Assembly: GCA_018228685.1 (NCBI GenBank)
Contig: CP073691.1
Location: 806,001-870,000 of the forward strand
Source of the DNA: Clostridiaceae bacterium Marseille-Q4149
GTDB lineage: Bacteria; Bacillota; Clostridia; Oscillospirales; Oscillospiraceae
Length of the DNA stretch: 64,000 bases
Direction: 5' to 3'
Shown here: positions 52,765-61,419 of the stretch, in pieces
How the letters are laid out: each line of letters begins with the position of its first letter
Position numbering within the stretch: the first letter of the stretch is position 1
Program-made: the position numbers and the translations under genes
The notes under the pieces: generated by a model
What the model was told of the DNA's origin: nothing
The model's database searches: none
Seen by the model: only the letters and a program-made list of their open reading frames with translations

Positions 52765-54369
52765 TCAGTCCCAGCGGTCCAGAGTGTAGATGGCAGTGCC
52801 GACATCGGAAGTCACACGGAAACGGGCATTCCAGGCGTGACCGTTCTGGAGCAGAAGGCCGCAGGCGGAAGCCTCATCGTAGCCGGACAGCTTGGCATCC
52901 TTGGAGAACGCTTCGATAGTGGGGCGGACAATGTGGAGGTCGCTCTTCAGAATTTCAGGGAACAGTGCAATACCATTGTGCTTCTGATCCTTTGCGCCCT
53001 TGAGAATGAACATTACGCCTTCACCCTGATGTTCAAAGCCACCATGCCACATGTTGGGCTGGTAAGAGATGCCGGTCACTTCGCAGAAACCGCTCTCCAG
53101 TCCCCACTGAGAAGGCTTGGAACCGTTGTTATACAGATACCAAGAGAAGGGGTTGCGCTGGTTTTCTCTGTCCCACTGAATGATGGGAGGTGCAGTTTCA
53201 TCTGCAGCGGTCAGAATGGCTGCGAAGCTCTGATTACGATACTCAACATAGTACTCTACCTTGACTGCATTAGGCAGGACCTTACGCATGAACTTCTCCC
53301 AAGTCATGGTAATACCAGGGGTCATTACACCGGAAGGAGCAGACGCACGGTCTTCCTTGGTGATTACGGAGGAGAACACGCCGTTACGACGAGTCTCAGA
53401 TGCCTTGTTTACAGGAGCCCATACCTTTTCAATTTCATCGATACGAGCAAAGCGCCGCTTCAGAGATTCGGTGAGGCCCAAATCTTCGATGAGCTTTTCC
53501 GCCATCCGAACATTGGTAGCGCTAGGAGCTGCGGTGGGGCGCTGGTACTTCATGGGATTCATCTTATCGGCAAACCGAGCCTTTACGGCAGTGATAGACA
53601 TGCCTGCAGCAATGTCGTCCAGCAGGGTGCCGATCATACCACTGCGAACATGGCAATAACCCGTGGGGGCAGTTGCGGCATAGCGCCACAGCAAGTTAGT
53701 GCGGTGCTGGGTGTTAGTTGCTTCAATCTCGCGGCGAATCTTCATCAGCCACTCGGCACAACCCAGCACCTTTTCGGACCGGTAAAGGTCGTCGGAACGA
53801 AGCAGATTGACAGCCTGTTCGATAGTGCTCTTGCTGTAATGGTTCATGGCCTCACAGAGCAGCCGGTGTTCTTCATCCTTTGCGGCAGAAGCCTGCTGTG
53901 CAGTTTCAATCTTGCTGTTGTGAATCATCTTTGCAGGAACGCGGACGGCCAGATGCTCCCAGGGACCGGTCTCAAAAACACCCAGTTCAGCGGTGTCGGG
54001 AATGAACACACCAGTCACCTTTGCACTGGCAACAGCCCGGTATACGCGACTGACTGCTTCCTTGAAGAATTCAGGGACATGCTTAGTCCACATCACGGGA
54101 ACAATGCGGCCAATTTCAGAAATGGTCACGATACCACCGAAGCGATTAACAAAACGGCGGCAGCAACGGCAATTGTAGTGCTGCTTGGCCTCCTCGGGCA
54201 AACCAGAAAGGAAAATTTCGTAGAGATCATCAACATTGGTAGTAAACAGAGGGGTATTGCCATCACTGACCATCTTGTTAAAATTACTGCGGATGTCGGA
54301 CAGGAAGCCCTGGTAGTTATCGCAATCCCGCTGGTCGATTTCGTTAATCAAAGTAGTGATAGTCTTCAT
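52765..54369 (-). CDS. hypothetical protein (534 aa), unrecognised family
   Basis: A large soluble protein with a cysteine-rich block HYNCRCCRRFVNRFGGIVTI near residue 65, likely metal-binding, a helical middle, and a C-terminal half with tryptophan-rich blocks (NPFSWYLYNNGSKPSQWGLE). No domain is recognised. Its codon use is less AT-rich than that of its neighbours, as in highly expressed genes. AAAGGAG precedes the ATG. It lies between the LRR gene and a small membrane protein. Confidence 0.65.
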   Translation of the reverse strand: MKTITTLINEIDQRDCDNYQGFLSDIRSNFNKMVSDGNTPLFTTNVDDLYEIFLSGLPEEAKQHYNCRCCRRFVNRFGGIVTISEIGRIVPVMWTKHVPEFFKEAVSRVYRAVASAKVTGVFIPDTAELGVFETGPWEHLAVRVPAKMIHNSKIETAQQASAAKDEEHRLLCEAMNHYSKSTIEQAVNLLRSDDLYRSEKVLGCAEWLMKIRREIEATNTQHRTNLLWRYAATAPTGYCHVRSGMIGTLLDDIAAGMSITAVKARFADKMNPMKYQRPTAAPSATNVRMAEKLIEDLGLTESLKRRFARIDEIEKVWAPVNKASETRRNGVFSSVITKEDRASAPSGVMTPGITMTWEKFMRKVLPNAVKVEYYVEYRNQSFAAILTAADETAPPIIQWDRENQRNPFSWYLYNNGSKPSQWGLESGFCEVTGISYQPNMWHGGFEHQGEGVMFILKGAKDQKHNGIALFPEILKSDLHIVRPTIEAFSKDAKLSGYDEASACGLLLQNGHAWNARFRVTSDVGTAIYTLDRWD

Positions 54370-54459
54370 AATGATTTCTCCTTTGTGTTTTCTGTTTTTC
54401 TTGATCTGTACCTATACCAACGCGCTAATCTATGGTTTATCCAAGTAAAAAGGAAATTT

Positions 54460-54876
54460 TTAGGATAAATTTTTCTCAGCCGTTATTCTTGAGGAACGAG
54501 TCCTGAGTTGCCGGGGCCATAAAGCACGGACAAGCGTTCCAATCATAATCTGCTCGATGCTGGTTAATATGCCCATAATTACAATTGACCACAGAACGCC
54601 TGACAGCCAAAATGGATCTCCAAGAAACTCATTGGCCCAAAGATAGGTAATAACGCGGATGTTGACGGGGAATCCCATTGCTGTGAGGATGAGAAAAGTG
54701 AAGAGAGATTCTCTCCCCCTGCATATTGGTGTTACACAAAGAAGTACTAGCAATGCAACAATTGCGAACAACGCAAGCCATATAGAACAATCTCTGACGG
54801 CACTAGCGCAGAGCCAGATTGGTATTCCGCACATGAAATATTGCGGAATTAAGATCAGACGATAAGTATTAGCCAT
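54460..54876 (-). CDS. small membrane protein (138 aa)
   Basis: Three or four hydrophobic helices (about 5-23, 30-50, 60-78, 95-118) and a basic C-terminus. Start at 54876 after TGGAGG. Its start overlaps the end of the M50-like protease gene by 22 bases, so the two are translated together and may act together at the membrane. Family unknown. Confidence 0.6.
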   Translation of the reverse strand: MANTYRLILIPQYFMCGIPIWLCASAVRDCSIWLALFAIVALLVLLCVTPICRGRESLFTFLILTAMGFPVNIRVITYLWANEFLGDPFWLSGVLWSIVIMGILTSIEQIMIGTLVRALWPRQLRTRSSRITAEKNLS

Positions 54877-55823
54877 AAAACAACCTCCATAACATTCAGC
54901 GTTAACAAAACTGGATATACCAGTTGCATAGCTTTCAGTATGTAACATATGGATAGTTCCAGCTTTCCTGGAAGTCCCTCCCTTACAAGAGCATCTCGCA
55001 TTGCTTTGCTTTTTATCATTTCTAATGGCTTATATCCAAGAAGGGTTTCGATTATGTGCATTCCATCTAAGGAATCAATGAATGTGAGGTTGATTAAGCC
55101 AAGAAGCAGATTATTAAGGGCGACTCCAAAGAAAAATCCATAGAAGGATGAGCAGATTGTCGCCAGCATAAGTGCAATTCCTGCGATTAGGAAGTTTACC
55201 TCGACACCTCCGGCATGTATTTGGACCTTTGGTAGACGTTTAACGTGAGAATCGTCCAGCAGAACATACGCCCCAGGCAGACCGTGTTGGATAAGTACAC
55301 CCGCCTCCATAAAGCCGGCGCCATAAGCCAAAGCAACGATGGTATGACCGCTTTCGTGCCCGACACATCCGACCAGTAAACCGACCAGCTGGCCTAAGAA
55401 CATGTAAGAACTATCGAACAAGGATAAACTGTTGGTAAAATAATGGATGCCAATGACGAGAACTGGAAACCAGAACACCAGAAGAAGATAGTTAAAAAGT
55501 ACAGGTAAGCAACTACGTCGAGTATGGCGAGCAGGGACAATCAATGAGTAGGTGATGCTTCCTTTTGACTTATCTAGGATCCTGCTGTGCCGAATCAATT
55601 CCTCTTTTTCCAGGGAATCCATCATAGCGGAGACTTCGTACTGTGAACAATTTGGCAGAATTGTTCCAGGATCTGTTCGTCCGTCAAGGTTACGCCAAAG
55701 GAAACCAATAGTGGGACCAAGAGTATATTCGCAACCGCAAAGGCAGTCTTTCAGAGTATAAGTACCGTCGCGATTTCGTTTGTGTAAAATCCAGTTGCAT
55801 GCTCTCGGATATAAGAATCTCAT
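54855..55823 (-). CDS. membrane zinc protease, M50-like with PqqD-like N-terminus
   Basis: A 322-residue protein. Residues about 18-95 look like a PqqD/winged-helix domain (GTYTLKDCLCGCEYTLGP), as in peptide-maturation proteins. The rest has about six membrane helices with the zinc motif HESGH at 156-160 and an LDG motif at 252-254 (DSLDGMH) that should supply the third metal ligand, as in site-2 proteases. Similar fusions occur in RiPP export or maturation clusters; no precursor peptide was found here. Confidence 0.65.
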   Translation of the reverse strand: MRFLYPRACNWILHKRNRDGTYTLKDCLCGCEYTLGPTIGFLWRNLDGRTDPGTILPNCSQYEVSAMMDSLEKEELIRHSRILDKSKGSITYSLIVPARHTRRSCLPVLFNYLLLVFWFPVLVIGIHYFTNSLSLFDSSYMFLGQLVGLLVGCVGHESGHTIVALAYGAGFMEAGVLIQHGLPGAYVLLDDSHVKRLPKVQIHAGGVEVNFLIAGIALMLATICSSFYGFFFGVALNNLLLGLINLTFIDSLDGMHIIETLLGYKPLEMIKSKAMRDALVREGLPGKLELSICYILKAMQLVYPVLLTLNVMEVVLWLILIV

Positions 55824-55900
55824 ACTGTGACATCTCTCCTTTCGGTGGAATCTTGATATGAGACGCGTTGCTGTATGTGATTACCATGCTTCTTTGGCTG

Positions 55901-55939
55901 ATATGCACGCTGATATCTAACGGATGCCAGCGTGCATAT
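55901..55939. repeat. 12-bp inverted repeat between virD4-like and M50-like genes
   Basis: ATATGCACGCTG (55901-55912) and its exact complement (55928-55939) over 15 bases, without a T run. It is a possible operator or processing site at the boundary of two units. Confidence 0.5.
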
Positions 55940-55951
55940 TGGTCATGTGTA

Positions 55952-57865
55952 CTATTTATGTTCCTGGATGAGGGCGATTCCTCCTGCGTCGGAGATGGCT
56001 TTTTCTGCTGCTACGGCTTCCTTCTTGGTCTTGAACTGCAAAGAAGCAGGGAGCGACTCGAGCTTTCTCATTGCATCTACCACACTGATCTTGCAGGCGG
56101 TACTTACTGCTTTGACAACCCAAGGCTTGCTGCTGCCACCGACACTTACAACCAATACTTCGTATTTGAAAGTAGATTCACCAGATGTCGGCTTCATAGC
56201 AACCTGCTGTTCAGCTTCTCGCTGTTTTTGTTCTTCTGCCTTTTCTTCCTCTTCTAACTCACGAATTCGCTTGTCGATCTTGGCGATAAGACTGTCAACA
56301 GAGCTAGACATAGAGGTGGTTGTATCAGAAGAAGTACGCGTTGAGGCCTCTTCTGAAGCCTCGAGAAGCTTCTTCTTGCGAGCTTCATTCACGAATTTCG
56401 CAATATCGAAGATGCTGGTTTTGCTATGGGTAGAACGAATGTGTCTTTCGGGTGCATGCCAGTTGCTGCAATCGAACATCTCCTCGTAGTCTGGGAGCCA
56501 CGTAATAAAACGAAGGGAACCGGAAACGGTAACGAGGGCCTGTCCAGTCGTCATTGCGCCGAGCTGAGATGGGGTAATCAGGGGTTCACGAGATACATGG
56601 TTACCACGATCTACTTCACGCTCGCCACACATCCGGGAAAGCTCAGAAAGGGTATCCCAGTTGTTGGTTCTATACGCAATTACAACATCAGTGTTACTAA
56701 TGATTGTGGTTGCGTCTGCAGAAGAGTAGATGTTGTTCAGCTGACTCAGAGACTGGAGTACGTACTGGACTCTAACGTTACGAGATCGTCCAGCAGAAAG
56801 CATATGAGGAAGATTTCTCAAAGCAGATCCTACATTTCCGAGTTCCTCAATTACAAAATTATGGCGAACTGGCAAGCGACCACCATGTGTATCTTCTGCA
56901 ACACGGATGTAATGAGACATTAACTGGCTACATAAAACACCGCAAAGCTTATCGAAGATCGGCGTCTCATCAGGAATGATGATGTAGATGGCCGTTTTTC
57001 TATCACCACGTAAGCTGTTAATGTGAAGGTCATCACCGCTAAGCATTTCAATCAAACCTTCGCTTCTGGCAAACATGGACAAGCCCTCCAAAAAGGTCGA
57101 CCTGATACCTGCCTTGGTGTCGCTGGCTGTGTTGACATAGCTCTGTAAGAGCATGGATGCGATGGAGTCAGAAGGCAGAATGTCCACGAAACTCTTGAGG
57201 TAGTTACTGGGGCCCATTCGTCCTTCACCTTTTGCTACCAGCTGGTAAACACTGGCCATATTAACCTGGTCTGCGTCTGCATATTCAAACAGAGCATACA
57301 CAGCTGCCACAAAGAGAGAGCGTGCACTCTCGGGCCAGAAGGGATCGGCTTTGTCGTGTACAGGATAGAGTGTATATGCCAGTTCATCAACCATTTCCAT
57401 GGCAAGCTGTTTCTTTACAGGATCTCCAGTCTTGAACAGCTCATAAGGTGCAGCCAAGGGATTGAACCTGGCACTTTCGAAGATGCGCCGGAAGTCAATT
57501 GTAATCACTTCATATCCCTCTGCGACCGCAAAAGGTACGGTGGCGCGGTGCAATTCGCCTTTGGGGTCTACGGCACAATAGGATTCTCCGCCTTTTAAAA
57601 ATGTACGGATCAGTGGAAGTGTGCCCCTGCGTGACTTGCCACTACCGCTTGTACCCAGGTACATCGTATGCCCCTCGCCACCGTAGTGCCAAATGCGGCC
57701 CCGATTGTGGTACAATACTGGACCGCCAGTTTTTGCGGGAGGAGAAAAAGTTTTTCTCAGAGATGGCGTTGTGCATACATTGCTTCTGAGGGACATCCCT
57801 CCAGAAGACTCGCTACTAAGCGTAGCTTTAATTTCCTCGGGCGTTGCCCAACGATCACTTCGCAT
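55952..57865 (-). CDS. VirD4/TraG-like coupling ATPase with L7/L12-like C-terminal domain
   Basis: A 637-residue type IV coupling protein: Walker A GTSGSGKS at 71-78, Walker B in NFVIEELGNVGSALRNLP near 335, and a TraG-like C-terminal block. It brings the DNA relaxosome to the conjugation channel. No N-terminal membrane helices are present. A charged coiled coil (about 500-560) leads to a final domain (about 568-637) with the L7/L12 C-terminal pattern (YEVLVVSVGGSSKPWVVKAV, then KTKKEAVAAEKAISDAGG), which is not a usual VirD4 part. It overlaps the preceding gene by 11 bases. Confidence 0.82.
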   Translation of the reverse strand: MRSDRWATPEEIKATLSSESSGGMSLRSNVCTTPSLRKTFSPPAKTGGPVLYHNRGRIWHYGGEGHTMYLGTSGSGKSRRGTLPLIRTFLKGGESYCAVDPKGELHRATVPFAVAEGYEVITIDFRRIFESARFNPLAAPYELFKTGDPVKKQLAMEMVDELAYTLYPVHDKADPFWPESARSLFVAAVYALFEYADADQVNMASVYQLVAKGEGRMGPSNYLKSFVDILPSDSIASMLLQSYVNTASDTKAGIRSTFLEGLSMFARSEGLIEMLSGDDLHINSLRGDRKTAIYIIIPDETPIFDKLCGVLCSQLMSHYIRVAEDTHGGRLPVRHNFVIEELGNVGSALRNLPHMLSAGRSRNVRVQYVLQSLSQLNNIYSSADATTIISNTDVVIAYRTNNWDTLSELSRMCGEREVDRGNHVSREPLITPSQLGAMTTGQALVTVSGSLRFITWLPDYEEMFDCSNWHAPERHIRSTHSKTSIFDIAKFVNEARKKKLLEASEEASTRTSSDTTTSMSSSVDSLIAKIDKRIRELEEEEKAEEQKQREAEQQVAMKPTSGESTFKYEVLVVSVGGSSKPWVVKAVSTACKISVVDAMRKLESLPASLQFKTKKEAVAAEKAISDAGGIALIQEHK

Positions 57866-58655
57866 TCACATTCCCCCTTTCATCAACAAATGCAACGGGG
57901 AAGGCATCGCGAAGTCTGTCAGTATTAATTGTTGCAACAAAGTGACTGTAGTCAGCTCGCTTGATAATCTCTTCTGCCAGATCCTCGGCTTCGCGGGCAA
58001 GTTTTGGTGTGTGGTAGGCAACGATAGTTTCCATAGCGTCCATGAAGTGTCCATCATCTTCAATCGCGACCCCGCGGTCATCAATGTTGTACGCCACCAT
58101 TTCAGCGAATTCAGCATGTGTGTAGGGCTTAACCTCGATGAGCTGGATTTTGTAGTTGAAGGCAGACATGACTTTTTCTACGAGCTGGTCCACCTCTTTG
58201 CGATTTCGAGCAGCCTCCGGGGAAATATAGAAGATGATCGTTGCATACTGTGCGACCTTGAGAATCTCACTGAGGAAATAACGCATCTGCTTCTCTGTGA
58301 TAACTCTTCCGAGGGCTGTGATGTCGATCGCTACAACACCCTCGTAAAAGTTGGTGTATACCGCGGCAGAACGAATATCTGCAAACATCTCCTTGAGCTG
58401 TTCCAAAGTGCCGTCAGTGACAAATTCGAGGTAATGATCGAGACCTCCGAAATGACGAATCTTATGCGCCTTCAACATGTCAGTGACATAACGAAGGAAT
58501 ACAGTCTGGCCATTTCCGGCGCCAAGTTCCAGCATTATCGGCTGGACTCGAACTCCGCCATGTGCGTATGCGGCACGGTTGTTACACATTTCTTCGATCG
58601 CCTGTACTGCATCGCTAAGGCCGATTGGCTTCCGTACGGAAGCAATATTGTCCAT
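57855..58655 (-). CDS. degenerate AAA/P-loop-like ATPase
   Basis: A 266-residue protein with LELGAGNGQTVFLRYVTDML near residue 43, a P-loop-like sequence in which the usual Walker lysine is glutamine, followed by a Walker-B-like VVAIDITALG near 106. ATP hydrolysis may therefore be lost. Its place between clpP and virD4, with an 11-base overlap with virD4 and a 2-base gap to clpP, suggests a joint role, for example as a ClpP or T4SS partner. Confidence 0.5.
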   Translation of the reverse strand: MDNIASVRKPIGLSDAVQAIEEMCNNRAAYAHGGVRVQPIMLELGAGNGQTVFLRYVTDMLKAHKIRHFGGLDHYLEFVTDGTLEQLKEMFADIRSAAVYTNFYEGVVAIDITALGRVITEKQMRYFLSEILKVAQYATIIFYISPEAARNRKEVDQLVEKVMSAFNYKIQLIEVKPYTHAEFAEMVAYNIDDRGVAIEDDGHFMDAMETIVAYHTPKLAREAEDLAEEIIKRADYSHFVATINTDRLRDAFPVAFVDERGNVNAK

Positions 58656-58657
58656 GA

Positions 58658-59266
58658 TTAGTCACACTCCCTTCTCTGAGCACCATAATCGATTTCGTCA
58701 GCAAGGCCGTATGCAACAGCCTCTTCTGCAGACATCCAGTGATCTCGCTCAGAATCCTTTTTTATTTGTTTTTCGCTTTTGCCGGTATGCTTTGCCAGAG
58801 TAGCATTGATGCGTCGTTTTACTCTCTGGAAATGCTCAATATTGATCTCCATGTCCGTGACCATACCCTGCGTACCAGCAGAAGGCTGATGGATCATTAC
58901 CTCGCTGTTAGGGGTTACGATTCGTTTTCCCTTAGTTCCGGATGCCAACAGGAAGGCCCCCATAGAGGCACACATACCCATGCAGACAGTAGATACCTCG
59001 CAAGCAACATTCTGAATCGCATCATAGATAGCCCAGCCTGCAGTCACGGATCCTCCAGGGCAATCTACAAAAATTATCGTGATTGGATCGTCGGATATGT
59101 CAGAAAGGTAGTAAAGTTTGGCTACAGCCAAGAGTGCGGTTGCGGAATCAATCGGACCGCTGATGTAGATTGTGCGGTTTTTTACCAACTCGCGATCAAA
59201 GAGGCTTGTCATTTGATCGCTTCCATTGATATTTTCTGCTACGTGAGGAACGAGACCCATACTCAC
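58658..59266 (-). CDS. ClpP family serine protease on the element
   Basis: A 202-residue ClpP-type protease with the full triad: serine 101 (GMCASMGAF), histidine 126 (MIHQPSAG), aspartate 175 (ERDHWMSAEEA). Such proteases cut proteins only with an unfoldase partner or act on peptides. The start is taken as GTG 59266, which overlaps the upstream stop by 4 bases with GGGAGG at the right distance. ClpP copies on phages and conjugative elements often process structural proteins; the substrate here is unknown. Confidence 0.88.
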   Translation of the reverse strand: MSMGLVPHVAENINGSDQMTSLFDRELVKNRTIYISGPIDSATALLAVAKLYYLSDISDDPITIIFVDCPGGSVTAGWAIYDAIQNVACEVSTVCMGMCASMGAFLLASGTKGKRIVTPNSEVMIHQPSAGTQGMVTDMEINIEHFQRVKRRINATLAKHTGKSEKQIKKDSERDHWMSAEEAVAYGLADEIDYGAQRRECD

Positions 59267-59472
59267 AGTTTTCGACCTCCCTTCAAGGAAAAGACGCTGT
59301 CAGTGAGAATAATACTGTTTGTGTTTCCCCAAACCATATCGTGGCTCTGATCCAGCATAAGGATCCCCTTCTCGGGAAGTAAAATCTGCTTTTCCGCGAT
59401 CAGAATACCGGTGTCCTTGTGCTCGCTGATAGCGTAGCCACACAGAATATCATTGATGTTAGAATTGATCAT
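59263..59472 (-). CDS. small hypothetical protein (69 aa)
   Basis: A 69-residue soluble protein beginning MINSNINDILCGYAISEHKD after AAGGAGG; the frame further upstream to 59679 is not coding. It is coupled to clpP by a 4-base overlap. No family recognised. Confidence 0.6.
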   Translation of the reverse strand: MINSNINDILCGYAISEHKDTGILIAEKQILLPEKGILMLDQSHDMVWGNTNSIILTDSVFSLKGGRKL

Positions 59473-59548
59473 GTGCTGTACCTCCTTGTTTGTTATCTGC
59501 AATAGACAACGGCTGAAACTGTCGGATATCCATGTTCGGCGCGGTTTT

Positions 59549-59851
59549 TTAATGTGAATTAATGATTGCAGAATCAAAAAGGCTAAGCTGAACGTATCGA
59601 TTTGTCTCTTGCATAAGCCTGTGCTGTTGCTTTCTTGCCAACACATCGATTTGATATAAGCGTGACATGAGATCTTCATAATTCTCGTGAATATCTCTAC
59701 GTTCGTTTATAAGGGTGAGCAGAGCTTCTCTAATTAGTTCATGATCTGCAGATGTCTGGTTTTTCAGTGGATTGTCCAGTGCGTCTTGAATGGCAGATAG
59801 TTCATAACATGAGCTTTTTAAATCAATATCCAAGGAAGAATAATATCCCAT
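59549..59851 (-). CDS. small coiled-coil protein with a sliding-clamp-binding motif
   Basis: A 100-residue, mainly helical protein whose C-terminus reads YVQLSLFDSAI; QLSLF matches the consensus for binding the DNA polymerase beta clamp. The start at 59851 follows GCGAGGTG. It is the first gene after a terminator and a perfect palindromic operator, and leads the unit that contains clpP and virD4. A role in replication or in tying the element to the clamp is a guess from the motif. Confidence 0.55.
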   Translation of the reverse strand: MGYYSSLDIDLKSSCYELSAIQDALDNPLKNQTSADHELIREALLTLINERRDIHENYEDLMSRLYQIDVLARKQQHRLMQETNRYVQLSLFDSAIINSH

Positions 59852-59870
59852 GAGAGTCACCTCGCTGTAA

Positions 59871-59889
59871 TGTTCTAGCAACTAGAACA
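59871..59889. promoter_or_regulatory. palindromic operator candidate
   Basis: TGTTCTAG (59871-59878), CAA, CTAGAACA (59882-59889), a perfect 8+8 palindrome 19 bases before the start codon of the 100-residue gene. A repressor site is likely; the regulator is not identified. Confidence 0.55.
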
Positions 59890-59916
59890 ACGTATGAGAT
59901 AACAGTCTATCCAATA

Positions 59917-59943
59917 AAAATGCTGCACTTAGTGCAGCATTTT
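59917..59943 (-). terminator. terminator closing the E1/WXG/NucB unit
   Basis: AAAATGCTGCACT (59917-59929) and its exact complement (59931-59943) around one base; on the minus strand the stem ends in TTTTT. It ends the operon that enters the window from the right. Confidence 0.8.
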
Positions 59944-60293
59944 CAGGATATGAGAGTGTTTTTTGAAATCAACACAGCAAGGGATTGTGCATTGATTGTT
60001 AAAATCGATGCAGTTCCGTCGCGATATGTTATTTTTGCGGTATAGGTAGTATTGCGTTTGGCGGACAACACAGATGACAGCCAGAGTGTTTGGCTGGGGA
60101 TTAATCTTGAAAAGAACCCCCGCCAAAAACCACTCAGAACATTAGGGGAAGAGACGGCGTCAATAACTTGAATGTGAGAAATAATCCCTGGAGTGAGAAG
60201 TAAGCAATCTTTCCATCCCAAATGTATACGTAGCCATTCTTTTTTAACGGATACACGCTTATTCTTGAAGCGGCCTGCTTGTACTTTATTCAT
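59943..60293 (-). CDS. hypothetical basic protein (116 aa), last of the E1/WXG unit
   Basis: A 116-residue basic protein with a probable beta-barrel or PH-like fold (KITYRDGTASILTINAQSLA) and no signal peptide. It overlaps the transglutaminase gene by 8 bases, with GGAGGAG before the ATG. As the last gene after a nuclease it could be an immunity or accessory protein; nothing in the sequence proves this. Confidence 0.55.
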   Translation of the reverse strand: MNKVQAGRFKNKRVSVKKEWLRIHLGWKDCLLLTPGIISHIQVIDAVSSPNVLSGFWRGFFSRLIPSQTLWLSSVLSAKRNTTYTAKITYRDGTASILTINAQSLAVLISKNTLIS

Positions 60294-61404
60294 CTTCTCC
60301 TCCTAACCGGATTTTGATTCCTTGATCAGAAAACGAATAGGATATGGGGAGTGCATTTAGAATTCGAATATCAAAGGTTCCGTCTTCATTCATAAATGCT
60401 GAGGCACTATCGATATATGCCTGCTTATCATAGAGAACAAAGTGGAGACGATCCCTATCGGGGATATATTCTGCACCTCCTCCAACCATCCGAAATAAGA
60501 AAACTAAGTCAATTGAGTAGCCCTCACCATCAGTCCGGAGCACTTGTCTTCCAGCAGAAACAGTAATGCCGTCCATCGAGAATATTTGTTTATTGGGGCG
60601 TATGGTGAAAGCTGTCGCGTTGATTTCCGTTATGCGGGACAGGGCATGTTCAAGCGATTCCTCCGAGTGACGGTCTGTGTCCCATTTGTGATTCTTAAGA
60701 AATCGTTTACTGGCGGTCTTGTTGATTGTTGATGGCGGGAAAAGGATAGAATTTAACCCGAATGTGAAATCGATATAGATCCATTGGCCTTCAGGCATTT
60801 TAACTGCGTTCCAACCATGCGGACCCCACTCGGAACCGCTAAATCCTTCGCCAGATATATATAGACATGGAACTTCTAGAAAAGGCAGTAAGATTGTTGC
60901 CATGGTCGCTATTGCTTGGCAAACGCCACTTCCTGAGCGCAGAAGATCTGTTGCGGAATGAGCTTTGCTCTGTCCGGAATCACGGTATTCAAACTGCCTT
61001 CTAAAGAAATTCTGTGTTGCAAAAAGCTTGTCTGTAAAGGTTGCAGAAGGGCCCATCTGGTTTAGCAAATCTCTGGCAATTACAGAACAAGTGCATCTTA
61101 GATCGTTTATTGCTTTGGGTCCTGCCATAAAATTAACATTAAACTCTACGCCCACTTTGTTCGCAAGAGGGTATGAAGCAACAGCAACAGTATAGGAGTT
61201 GATTTGGTTGCCACCGAACAAGTGTTTCCCGGCAGAAAAAGTATTCATCGCCCAAGAGGAAAGCTGATTGCGATTAAGTAACATTGTAGTATCGTTCGGC
61301 TTGCTGACAATTACAAATTCCGAGGAAACAGCGGCATTTTGCAGTTGGGTAATGCAACGACTTGCTTCGTCCAAGTCGGCAGTGTAACACCTGATTTTGC
61401 CCAC
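60286..61404 (-). CDS. transglutaminase-fold protein
   Basis: A 372-residue protein with a transglutaminase/cysteine-protease core: cysteine 162 (GSGVCQAIA), histidine 196 (WGPHGWNAV), aspartate 212 (WIYIDFTFG). The N-terminal 130 and C-terminal 140 residues have no recognised domain. It could crosslink, ligate or cleave proteins. Start is GTG 61404 after AAAGGAGG. Its position after an E1-like enzyme and WXG-like proteins suggests a role in processing or conjugating one of them. Confidence 0.7.
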   Translation of the reverse strand: MGKIRCYTADLDEASRCITQLQNAAVSSEFVIVSKPNDTTMLLNRNQLSSWAMNTFSAGKHLFGGNQINSYTVAVASYPLANKVGVEFNVNFMAGPKAINDLRCTCSVIARDLLNQMGPSATFTDKLFATQNFFRRQFEYRDSGQSKAHSATDLLRSGSGVCQAIATMATILLPFLEVPCLYISGEGFSGSEWGPHGWNAVKMPEGQWIYIDFTFGLNSILFPPSTINKTASKRFLKNHKWDTDRHSEESLEHALSRITEINATAFTIRPNKQIFSMDGITVSAGRQVLRTDGEGYSIDLVFLFRMVGGGAEYIPDRDRLHFVLYDKQAYIDSASAFMNEDGTFDIRILNALPISYSFSDQGIKIRLGGEDE

Positions 61405-61419
61405 AGTTTTCCTCCTTTC

